Shown piece by piece: positions 1 to 7,300 of a DNA stretch of 7,574 nucleotides; position 1 is the stretch's first letter, and each line of letters begins with the position of its first letter. A program made the position numbers and the translations under genes. The notes beneath the pieces were generated by a model, which worked only from the letters and a program-made list of their open reading frames with translations, ran no database searches and was not told the DNA's origin. The stretch lies in assembly GCA_937896275.1 (NCBI GenBank), contig CALBMW010000022.1:1-7574 (forward strand), given 5' to 3'. Source of the stretch: an uncultured Myxococcales bacterium (lineage in GTDB: Bacteria; Myxococcota_A; Bradymonadia; UBA7976; UBA1532).

Positions 1-158
1 CATACGGCTTTTGGATGCGACACCCGTCACGGTGGGTCAATACCGCCCTCACTGCAATACCACACACTCATCAGAGAGTGATCAACACATACCTACCAAC
101 CCACGACCCGGCGCCTCGGCACGGCGCCCGACCGCCGCGCCCTGCCAGGTCGCAGGCC

Positions 159-183
159 GACCGACGCGCCCCGAGCGTCGGTC
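159..183. repeat. Perfect 9-bp inverted repeat in the leader
   Basis: GACCGACGC (159-167) and GCGTCGGTC (175-183) are exact reverse complements separated by a 7-base loop (168-174). A smaller CCTGC/GCAGG hairpin (141-145/152-156) lies just upstream, and GGTCC/GGACC (180-184/188-192) offers a competing fold that shares bases 180-183. There is no T-tract, so a classical intrinsic terminator is not supported. It could be an operator, a leader structure, or the terminator of a gene to the left of the window. Confidence 0.45.
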
Positions 184-259
184 CGCCGGACCACCCGCTC
201 AGCGCCGTTGACCCCGGCCCCCCACGCTGCTTAGGTGTCGCCTGACCGAACTGAGCGCC

Positions 260-265
260 GAGGTG
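260..265 (+). promoter_or_regulatory. Ribosome binding site favouring the ATG at 272
   Basis: GAGGTG (260-265) is a good Shine-Dalgarno match six bases before the ATG at 272. The alternative in-frame GTG at 263 lies inside this motif and so has no comparable site of its own at the right distance. The start at 272 is therefore preferred; it shortens the protein by three residues. Confidence 0.6.
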
Positions 266-271
266 CCCCTC

Positions 272-1288
272 ATGGATCTTGAAGCCCTGCGGGGTCGCAT
301 CGAGGCCCGGGTGGCCGCCCTCACCGGTGAGCGGATCGAGGTCCGCGGCCTGCGGTACCTGACCGGCGGCGCCTGCCAGGACAACCTGCGGGTGGAGCTG
401 ACCGTGGGCGCGGGCGAGCTCGAGGTCATGGCCCTGCGCAGTGACGCCCGGACCTCGCTGCCCGGCAGCCTCGGGCGCGACGCCGAGTGCGCCGTCATCC
501 ACGCCGCCGTGGCCGCCGGTGTGCACACGCCCGCCGCCCGCTGGCTCTCGAAGGATCTGGTGCGCGAGGGCGCCTGGGCCTACTTCCTCGACTGGGTCGA
601 GGGCGACGCCATCGGCGCCAAGGTGACCCGGCACCCGACGCTCGCGCGGGCCCGCGCCGAGTTGGCGAACGACCTCGCCCACACGCTGGCGGCCATCCAC
701 ACCATCACGCCGATCAATCACCCCGAGCTGCCCCTCGATCGCGCCCCCTTCGCTCGGGACGCCGATCCCGCCACGGCGGCGCTCGCCTTCGTCCGCCAGA
801 CCCTCGACGGCCTGCCGCACGCGCGCCCGGCGAGCGAGCTGGCCCTGCGCTGGCTGCGCGAGCACCGCCCGGCCCCGCACGAGACGACGCTCGTGCACGC
901 GGACTTCCGCACGGGCAACTTCATGGTCACGCACGCGGGCCTCGCCGGCGTCCTCGACTGGGAGTTCGCGCACTGGGGCGACCCCATGGAGGATCTGGGG
1001 TGGATCTGCGTGCGCGACTGGCGCTTCGGCCAGGTCGACAAGCCCGTGGGCGGCTTCGCGACCCGCGACGCCTTCCACGCCTCCTATGCCGAGGCCAGCG
1101 GCCGCGCGGTCGATCTTGGGCGTGTCCACTGGTGGGAGATCTGCGGCAACCTGCGCTGGGGCAGCGCCGCCGCCGTGCAGGGGCAGCGCTACCTGGGCGG
1201 CGAGAAGGACATCGAGCTGTTGGCCATCCCCCGGCGCGCGGCCGAGATGGAATACGAGGCGCTGCGCCTCATCGAGGTAGGAGCCTGA
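272..1288 (+). CDS. APH-fold phosphotransferase, LvaA-like (putative 4-hydroxyacyl-CoA kinase)
   Basis: A cytoplasmic kinase-like protein of 338 residues, a normal length for the phosphotransferase (APH) family. The N-terminal lobe has a glycine-containing nucleotide-loop equivalent (LTGGACQDN, residues 30-38) and the ALR strand (Arg56) that replaces the usual ATP-binding lysine region in this branch. The C-terminal lobe has the Brenner-type catalytic loop HADFRTGN with His209, Asp211 and Asn216, followed by LDWEFAHWGDP with the metal-binding Asp229. This branch is related to the kinase half of ACAD10/11. The two following genes, DUF6285 and an ACAD10/11-type dehydrogenase, match the P. putida lvaABC order, where LvaA with LvaB phosphorylates the gamma-hydroxyl of 4-hydroxyvaleryl-CoA using ATP. 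The family call is strong; the substrate is inferred from neighbours. It is unlikely to be an antibiotic kinase. The stop lies two bases before the next start. Confidence 0.9.
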   Translation: MDLEALRGRIEARVAALTGERIEVRGLRYLTGGACQDNLRVELTVGAGELEVMALRSDARTSLPGSLGRDAECAVIHAAVAAGVHTPAARWLSKDLVREGAWAYFLDWVEGDAIGAKVTRHPTLARARAELANDLAHTLAAIHTITPINHPELPLDRAPFARDADPATAALAFVRQTLDGLPHARPASELALRWLREHRPAPHETTLVHADFRTGNFMVTHAGLAGVLDWEFAHWGDPMEDLGWICVRDWRFGQVDKPVGGFATRDAFHASYAEASGRAVDLGRVHWWEICGNLRWGSAAAVQGQRYLGGEKDIELLAIPRRAAEMEYEALRLIEVGA

Positions 1289-1290
1289 TC

Positions 1291-1701
1291 GTGCAGGACT
1301 TTCCCGACAAGGCCACCCTGCTCGGCGCCGTCGCCGAGTTCCTCGAGGGGACGGTGCGCCCGAGCATTCAGGACCAGGGCCTCGCCTTCCGCGTGCGCGT
1401 CGCGGCGCACATCGTCGCCACCGTCGCGCGCGAGGTGACGCTCGAGAGCTTCCACGACATCGCCGAGTACGGCCGCCTGCGCGCGCTGCTGCACCGGGAG
1501 GGGGAGCCCCCGGCGAGCGACGAGATCAAGCGCCGCGCGGCGATCGGCGCGCTCAACGCCGAGCTGGCCCGCGCCCTGCGCGAGGATGCGATCGACGACG
1601 GCGAGCTGGCGAAGATCCGGCACCACGTGATGAAGACGCTCACAGAGAAGCTGACGGTGGTCCAGCCGCGCTTCGACCTGAAGCTCGACGTCGAGGGCTG
1701 A
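1291..1701 (+). CDS. DUF6285-type small protein, LvaB-like kinase partner
   Basis: A soluble, mostly helical protein of 136 residues with no signal peptide or membrane segment. The start is GTG at 1291, preceded at seven bases by TAGGAG (1278-1283); the open frame runs much further upstream, but only as a shadow of the kinase gene. Residues about 5-26 (DKATLLGAVAEFLEGTVRP) and 33-49 (FRVRVAAHIVATVAREV) resemble the N-terminal helices of DUF6285 proteins. No catalytic motif is visible. Genes of this type sit between an APH kinase and an acyl-CoA dehydrogenase in many proteobacteria and actinobacteria. In P. putida the equivalent LvaB is needed, with LvaA, for phosphorylation of 4-hydroxyacyl-CoA. 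A subunit or activator role is inferred from that parallel. The family assignment is from memory of sequence style. Confidence 0.85.
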   Translation: MQDFPDKATLLGAVAEFLEGTVRPSIQDQGLAFRVRVAAHIVATVAREVTLESFHDIAEYGRLRALLHREGEPPASDEIKRRAAIGALNAELARALREDAIDDGELAKIRHHVMKTLTEKLTVVQPRFDLKLDVEG

Positions 1702-1706
1702 GCACG

Positions 1707-2918
1707 ATGAACCTGCCACCCACCAGCAGCTTCCTCCTGACCCCCGAGTTGGCGGCGCTGCGCCCGCGGGTCCGCGCCTTCGTCGACGCGCACTGCATCC
1801 CCGTCGAGGATCTCATCCTGGCCGAGGCGCGGGACGGTGAGAGCGCCACCCTCGCCGGCGTGCGCGCCCGCGCCCGTGCCGCTGGGCTGTGGACGCCTCA
1901 CCTGCCCGCCGACTTCGGGGGCTTGGGGCTGGGCCCGATGGGCATGGCCACGCTCTTCCGCGAGATGGGCCGCTCGCCGGTGGGCGCCGCCGCCTTCAAC
2001 TGCGACGCGCCCGACCAAGGCAACATGGACCTGCTGCTGCGGGCCGGCAGCGAGGCGGTGAAGGCGAAGTACCTGAGACCGCTCTGCGAGGCCGAGACGA
2101 CCAGCGCGTTCTGCATGACCGAGCCCGCGCCGGGGGCCGGGGCCGATCCGTCGAACCTGCGGACCGCGGCCCGCCGCGAGGGCGACGGCTGGGTCATCGA
2201 CGGGCACAAGTGGTACAGCACGGGCGGCGAGAACGCGGCCTTCCTGATCGTCATGGCCCGCACCAGCGCCGACCCCCGGACGGGCGCCTCGATGTTCCTG
2301 GTCGACCGCCACGCCGAGGGCGTGGAGTACGTGCGACGCATCCCGGTGATGTGCGAGCCGGTGCTGCACCACCTGGAGGGCGAGTTTCGTTTCCACGGCG
2401 TGCGCGTGGGCGACGAGGCGGTGCTGGGGCAGATCGGTGAGGGCTTCCGGCTGGCGCAGGCGCGGCTGGTGCCTGCGCGGCTGACGCACTGCATGCGGTG
2501 GCTGGGCCTGGCCGATCGCGCGCTGCACATGTGCCGCGCCTACGTGGGCGAGCGCGTCAGCTTCGGCAAGACGCTGGCGCGCCACCAGCTCGTGCAGGCC
2601 AAGATCGCGCGGCACGCGGCGGGCATCCACGCCGGCAACCTGATGACGATGCACTGCGCGTGGATGCTCGAGCAGGGCCTCGACCGCGAGAGCCGGCCCT
2701 ACGCGTCGATGGCGAAGAACCACGTGGCCAACGTGCTGTGCGACGTGCTCGACGACGCGATCCAGCTGCACGGCGGCCTGGGCTACAGCGACGACCTGCC
2801 CTTCGCGCGCTGGTATCGGACGGCGCGGGCCGCTCGCATCGCCGACGGCCCCGACGAGGTGCACACCATGGTGGTGGCGCGCGACTTCCTGCTCGGCAGG
2901 CTCGACCTGCTGGTCTGA
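1707..2918 (+). CDS. Acyl-CoA dehydrogenase family protein, ACAD10/11 and LvaC-like
   Basis: A protein of 403 residues, full length for the flavin-dependent acyl-CoA dehydrogenase fold. The middle beta domain carries the FAD/substrate motif AFCMTEP (134-140) and HKWYSTGGEN (167-176). The C-terminal helical domain has RVSFGK (283-288), QLHGGLGY (353-360) and the ADGPDEVH signature (379-386) typical of the ACAD10/11 branch. Asp380 falls where classical enzymes have the catalytic glutamate of the YEGT motif. In P. putida LvaC acts on 4-phosphovaleryl-CoA, removing phosphate and yielding 3-hydroxyvaleryl-CoA through an enoyl-CoA; with the kinase and DUF6285 genes directly upstream, the same type of reaction is inferred. 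The ATG at 1707 is five bases after the previous stop, with GAGGG (1693-1697) as ribosome site. A conventional acyl-CoA oxidation role is the alternative. Confidence 0.92.
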   Translation: MNLPPTSSFLLTPELAALRPRVRAFVDAHCIPVEDLILAEARDGESATLAGVRARARAAGLWTPHLPADFGGLGLGPMGMATLFREMGRSPVGAAAFNCDAPDQGNMDLLLRAGSEAVKAKYLRPLCEAETTSAFCMTEPAPGAGADPSNLRTAARREGDGWVIDGHKWYSTGGENAAFLIVMARTSADPRTGASMFLVDRHAEGVEYVRRIPVMCEPVLHHLEGEFRFHGVRVGDEAVLGQIGEGFRLAQARLVPARLTHCMRWLGLADRALHMCRAYVGERVSFGKTLARHQLVQAKIARHAAGIHAGNLMTMHCAWMLEQGLDRESRPYASMAKNHVANVLCDVLDDAIQLHGGLGYSDDLPFARWYRTARAARIADGPDEVHTMVVARDFLLGRLDLLV

Positions 2919-2931
2919 GCGGAGTGGAACC

Positions 2932-4074
2932 ATGCGAATCCTTTACGGAATCGTCGGCGAGGGCATGGGCCACGCCACGCGCAGCCGGGTCGTGCTGGAG
3001 CACCTGCTGGGCGCCGGCCACGACGTGCACGTGGTCGTGTCGGGCAAGGCCCACCAGTTCCTGGTCGACCGCTTCGCCCACCGCCCGCGCATCCGATTCG
3101 ACGAGATCCACGGCCTGCAGCTGCGCTTCGAGGACAACGCGCTCGACAAGAGCGAGACCCTGCTGGCCAACCTCGAGGCCCTGCCCGGCGGCCTGCTGAA
3201 GAACATCCAGGTCTACCGCAAGGTGGCCGAGGAGGGCTTCGACCCCGAGCTGGTGATCAGCGACTTCGAGTCGTGGGCCTTCCTCTACGGCCTCAACCAC
3301 CGGCTGCCGGTGATCAGCATCGACAACATGCAGATCCTCGCGCGCTGCGACCACGCCGAGGACGTGCTCGAGGGCGAGAAGACGGCGTTCCGGCTGGCGA
3401 AGTGGATCGTGAAGGCCAAGATGCCGGGCGCCTATCACTACCTGGTGTCGAGCTTCTTCTTCCCGCCCGTGCGCAAGAAGCGCACGACCCTGGTGCCCCC
3501 CATCCTGCGCCCCGAGATCCTGGCGGCGCGCCGCGAGCCGGGCGAGCACGTGCTGGTCTACCAATCGGTCGCGACCAGCACCGAAGCCATCCTGCCGCTG
3601 TTGCAGAAGCTGCCCCAACGCTTCGTGGTCTACGGCGCGGGCCGTGAGGGCAGCGCGGGCAACGTCACGTTCAAGGGCTTCAGCGAGACCGGCTTCGTCG
3701 ACGACCTGCGCACCGCCCGGGCCGTCATCGCCGGCGGCGGCTTCTCGCTGATGGGCGAGGCGGTGCACCTGCGGGTGCCGATGCTCAGCGTCCCGCTCTG
3801 TGGGCAGTTCGAACAGACCCTCAACGCCCGCTACCTGGCGCGCCTGGGCTACGGCGCCTGGTCCGAGACCATCGACCTCGAGACGCTGGTCTTCTTCCTC
3901 GACGACCTCGACCGCCACGACGAGGCGCTGGCCAGCTACCCCTCACCGGGCAACGACGTCCTGTTCGGCTGCGTGGACGAGTTGGTGCGCGACGTGGCGT
4001 TGGACGAGCCGCCGCCGGACCGCCTCGAGGCGCCCGCGATGGGCAAGTGGGACGGGCCGCCGCTGCCGCCTTAG
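2932..4074 (+). CDS. MurG/GT28-like glycosyltransferase family protein
   Basis: A protein of 380 residues with a GT-B glycosyltransferase layout. The N-terminus starts directly with a beta strand and a glycine-rich loop, GIVGEGMGHATRS (6-18), which resembles the acceptor-side loop of MurG-like enzymes; there is no signal peptide. The C-terminal half holds the nucleotide-sugar side: AVIAGGGFSLMGEA (264-277), then VPMLSVPL (282-289) and GQFEQTLNA (291-299), corresponding to the GGxxxxxE and P...Q...NA motifs of GT28. It resembles the widespread MJ1255-like group of uncharacterised transferases; donor and acceptor are unknown. The ATG is 13 bases after the dehydrogenase stop, with GGAG (2921-2924) seven bases upstream, so it is probably co-transcribed. 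A cell-envelope or glycolipid role is plausible, but nothing ties it directly to the acyl-CoA module. Confidence 0.82.
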   Translation: MRILYGIVGEGMGHATRSRVVLEHLLGAGHDVHVVVSGKAHQFLVDRFAHRPRIRFDEIHGLQLRFEDNALDKSETLLANLEALPGGLLKNIQVYRKVAEEGFDPELVISDFESWAFLYGLNHRLPVISIDNMQILARCDHAEDVLEGEKTAFRLAKWIVKAKMPGAYHYLVSSFFFPPVRKKRTTLVPPILRPEILAARREPGEHVLVYQSVATSTEAILPLLQKLPQRFVVYGAGREGSAGNVTFKGFSETGFVDDLRTARAVIAGGGFSLMGEAVHLRVPMLSVPLCGQFEQTLNARYLARLGYGAWSETIDLETLVFFLDDLDRHDEALASYPSPGNDVLFGCVDELVRDVALDEPPPDRLEAPAMGKWDGPPLPP

Positions 4075-4136
4075 GAGCCTCCCCACAGGTACTCGAAGGC
4101 TCTCCAACGCCGGCATCGGTCGACAGAGGATGAGGC

Positions 4137-4162
4137 GGCGGCGTGGTCATGGGCCACCCGCC
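4137..4162. terminator. Possible terminator hairpin after the operon
   Basis: GGCGG plus GTGG (4137-4141, 4143-4146) pair with CCAC plus CCGCC (4154-4162), leaving one bulged C (4142) and a 7-base loop. This nine-pair GC-rich stem begins 63 bases after the glycosyltransferase stop. With no T-tract it would be an atypical terminator or simply a stabilising 3' structure, so confidence is low. Confidence 0.3.
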
Positions 4163-4250
4163 GTCGCTCCGCGGCCAACAGCCAGGGCCACGCCGACCTG
4201 GGGGCGCCGAGGCCGGTGGGGGTCAGATCCGAGGGGCTTCGTCGGGGCGA

Positions 4251-4268
4251 GCGGGCTCCGGGGCCCGC
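4251..4268. terminator. Possible terminator hairpin for the minus-strand gene
   Basis: GCGGGC (4251-4256) and GCCCGC (4263-4268) are exact reverse complements with a 6-base loop. It lies about 40 bases beyond the minus-strand stop codon. There is no T-tract on the minus strand, and short GC stems arise easily at this base composition. Confidence 0.25.
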
Positions 4269-4273
4269 CCGCC

Positions 4274-4315
4274 GGATCGAAGATCGGCTACTGGGGATCG
4301 AAGATCGGCTACTGG
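4274..4315. repeat. Exact 21-bp tandem duplication across the stop codon
   Basis: Bases 4274-4294 and 4295-4315 are identical and directly adjacent. The unit equals seven codons and contains, on the minus strand, the TAG stop (4309-4311); the second copy therefore carries an in-frame second TAG (4288-4290), and readthrough would add only PIFDPQ. It looks like a recent replication-slippage event. Confidence 0.9.
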
Positions 4316-7300
4316 CAGAAGAACGCGCCGAAGCCGCTGCCGATGGGATCGCAGCGACCGTCCGCGCCGCAGGTCGCCACGTTCGGGAACTCGGCGCCGG
4401 CGTCGGTGAAGGCCGTGAGACAGTCCTGATCATTCTGGCAAGGGGCCGAGCAGACCGAGCCGCCGCAGAAGGCGTCGTAGTCGGCGAAGTCCCAGCAGAC
4501 GCCGGTGACGCAGCCGATGTCCGCGGCGCAGTTCGGGGCGCCCAGGGGCTCACCCTCGGGGATGGGCTCGCAGGCGCCCTCGAGGCACACCGCGCCGAGG
4601 TCGCAGTCCTCATCGGCCAGGCACTCGGGCTGGATGTCGCAGGCGCCCTCGCTGACCGAGAGGAGGTAGGGGCCCGAGTTGCCGTCGCCGAAGCCGTCGA
4701 CGAAGACGAAGTAGGTGGTCTCGCCATCGGCCTCGAGCGTCAGCGCCGACTGGAGGCCACCGGCGACGTCGCTGTCGTCGTTGCAGGCGATCTCCGAGCC
4801 CTGATCGTCACACGCGGCGCGCACGTGAAGGACCGTGTCGTATGGGCTGCCACCGGTGCTCAGGCAGTATGCGCCCGGGGGCGGAGAGAAGGCATAGACC
4901 GCCTCCGGGCTGCCGCCTCCCCCGCAGGTCCCGCCCTGCAGCGCCGGCGCACCCTCGGTCGAGCCCTCGACCTGGCCCACGCCCAAAGGCGTGGGCGCCT
5001 CGCAGGTGCCCGCGGGGCCGAGGTCCACGCACGCCCCGTCGAGGCAGCTCTGGCCGTCGCCGCAGTCGATGTTGCCGACGCACTCGGGGCTGTCGCCGCA
5101 AGCGGCCACATCGCAGTTGGCGGCGAACACGCACCGACGCTCCCCCGGCGTGGACTGGGCGATGCACCCGGCGACGCACTCGGCCAAGCCCTCGGGCGAG
5201 AAGACGCCACACCCGACCAGCACGCCGCAGGCGTCCTCGCAGGTCGGCGCGGCCGCCAAGGCGCACTCGCCGGTCTCGGGATCGCAGAGCTGACCCTCGG
5301 CGCACTCGACATCGGCGCACCGATCGACCACGGCACACGAGTCCAAGCGGACTTGATCGCAGCCCGCGGCGTCGATGCATTGGCGCTGCTCCGGGGTGGA
5401 CTCGACGTCGCAGCTTTCGACGCAGCCGGGCAGATCCTCGGGCGCAGTAAGGCCACAGTCGATCAGCTGGGCGCAGACGACCTCGCAGCTCGGCACGCCG
5501 TCGCCGCAGAAGCCGCCCTCGTCGCAGGTCTGGCCCTCGGCACAGTGGGCGTCGACGACGCACTGCACACAGCGTCCCTCGACGCACAGGTCGCCTGCGA
5601 AGCAATCCTCGTCGGCCTCGCACTCGGGCGGAGCCTGGCAGGCGCCCTCACTGACCGTCAGCAGGAAGAGACCCTCGCTGGCATCACTGAAGCCATCCAC
5701 GATCACGAAGTAGGTCGCCTCGGGCGCGGCCTGCAGCGTCACCGCGGACTGGCCCGTATCGAAGGCGTCGTCGTTGCAGGCGACCTCGGACTGGGCGTCC
5801 GCGCACCCGGTGCGCACGTGCAGGACCGTGTCGTAGGTGCTGCCGACGGTGCTGAGGCAGTACTCGCCGGCGGGCGGCGCGAAGGCGAAGACCGACTCCG
5901 GGCTGGCCGCCCCGCCACCGCACGTGGCGCCGAGCGCCGACGCCGCGCCGGCCGTCGTGCCCAGGACGGTGCCCAGCTCGAGGGGCTGCGCCGCATCACA
6001 CGTTCCGGCCGGGAGGACATCCGTGCAGGCGCCGTCGAGGCAGGCCTGACCCTCGGCGCAGTCGGTGTCATCGATGCACTCGGGGCGCTCGGCGCAGGTG
6101 CCGGTGGTGACCGTGATGGTGTAGTCGCCACCCGCCCCGTTGCTGTCGATGAACAGGAACGACCGCTCGCCGGCCGGCAGCTCGACCTCGTTGAGCCCGC
6201 CCGGCGCGATGCACACGACCTCGTCGCCCGACGCGCAGTCGCCCGACCGCAGGTAGGCCGCGGCGACATCGTCGCCCACGACGTCGACGCACACCGTGCC
6301 ACCGATGGCCGGCACCGCGTACACACTCTCGGTGCCGTCGCCGCCGCAGGAGCCGCTGGTCTCGGCGGGCCCCTGGGCGTTGCTGCCGGTCGTGCGGCCC
6401 AGCGCGATGAAGAGGGGCTCGCGACACGCGGTGAGGACGGACTGACAGGTCTCGTCGCTGCACATGTTGCCCGCGGGGCAGTCGAGGTCGGCGGCGCACT
6501 CGACGCAGCGACCCTCGACGCCGCAGACGGGCAGGAAGGCCTCGCAGTCCGCGCTGTCGCGGCACTCCGGCTGCTGGGCGCACTCGCCCGGCGAGACCGT
6601 CAGGGCGAAGGGGCCACCGTTGTCATCGCCGAACGCGTCGACGAAGACGTAGTAGGTGCCGCCCGCCGCGACCTCGAGGTCGAGGGCGGACGCGACGCTG
6701 CGGCCGCTCCGCTCGTCGTCGTCGTTGCAGGCGATCTCGGCCTGCGGATCGTCGCAGGCCGAGTCGCGTACGTGCAGGACCGTGTCGAAGCGACTGAAGG
6801 CCGTCGTCAGACAGACCACGCCGTCGGCGTCCGGCGTGAACACGAAGGTCGCCTCGCGACCCGCCGCGCTGCCGCCGCACGACGCGCCTTGCGCCGACGG
6901 GGCGTTCGCGGTGTTGCCGGTGTACTCCCCGAAGGTGATGGGCAGCGCCTCGGTGCAGTCGCCCGCGGGCTGACAGATGGGGTCGTCTGCGCAGTCGGCG
7001 TCGGCGCAGTCGGTGTCGCCGTCGAGGTCGTTGTCCGCCTCGTCGTCGCACACCTCGGCCGGGACGCAGGCCGCGTCCATCGCGCAGTCGGCGTCGGCGC
7101 AGTCGGTGTCGCCGTCGAGGTCGTTGTCGGCGTCGTCGTCGCACACCTCCGCCGGGATGCAGGCGGCCTCCAAGGCGCAGTCGGCGTCCTCACAGTCGGT
7201 GTCGCCGTCGAGGTCGTTGTCGGCCTCGTCGTCACAGATCTCGACCGGGACGCAGGCCGCGTCCAGGGTGCAGTCGTCGTCGGCGCAGTCGGTGTCGCCG

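Larger units (their letters stand above)
1..271. other. Non-coding leader upstream of the operon
   Basis: No credible gene is present: the short open frames here have no recognisable product, and a long antisense frame continues into the next gene only as a shadow of it. The first 100 bases are clearly less GC-rich than the rest, as expected for a promoter region. CAATACC occurs twice (38-44 and 55-61), and CACTC (65-69) faces GAGTG (76-80) next to the palindrome TGATCA (79-84); these could be regulator contacts but are weak. I found no convincing sigma70 -35/-10 pair and no sigma54 -24/-12 (TGGCAC-N5-TTGC type) site. The GC-rich second half contains hairpin-forming sequence (141-156, 159-183). 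Confidence 0.5.
4075..4308. other. Convergent intergenic junction
   Basis: These 234 bases separate the stop codons of the glycosyltransferase (plus strand) and the large modular protein (minus strand). The open frames crossing it have no recognisable product. It contains two GC-rich hairpins (4137-4162 and 4251-4268) and most of a 21-bp tandem duplication (4274-4315). No T-rich tract follows either hairpin on either strand. Confidence 0.55.

Noticed and set aside
1..100. sigma54 promoter, as used by the P. putida levulinate operon
   Set aside because: No TGGCAC/TTGC pair with correct spacing was found in the leader.
71..1129. 352-codon antisense open frame opposite the kinase
   Set aside because: No recognisable domain, and a strong kinase gene occupies the other strand. 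Long antisense frames are expected at this GC content.
272..1288. Aminoglycoside resistance kinase
   Set aside because: The fold is shared, but the DUF6285 and acyl-CoA dehydrogenase neighbours and ACAD10/11-like features point to acyl-CoA metabolism.
487..1290. Upstream extension of the DUF6285 reading frame
   Set aside because: This part is Arg/Pro-rich shadow of the kinase gene; the GTG at 1291 has a proper ribosome site and begins the family-like sequence.
1368..2933. 521-codon antisense frame opposite the dehydrogenase
   Set aside because: Composition is His/Arg/Ala-rich, typical of a shadow; the opposite strand carries clear acyl-CoA dehydrogenase motifs.
2557..3918. 453-codon antisense frame opposite the glycosyltransferase
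   Set aside because: It spans two real genes and their spacer with no domain signal.
3800..4429. Plus-strand frame across the convergent junction
   Set aside because: It overlaps the ends of both flanking genes and has Ser/Arg/Thr-rich shadow composition with no homologous feel.
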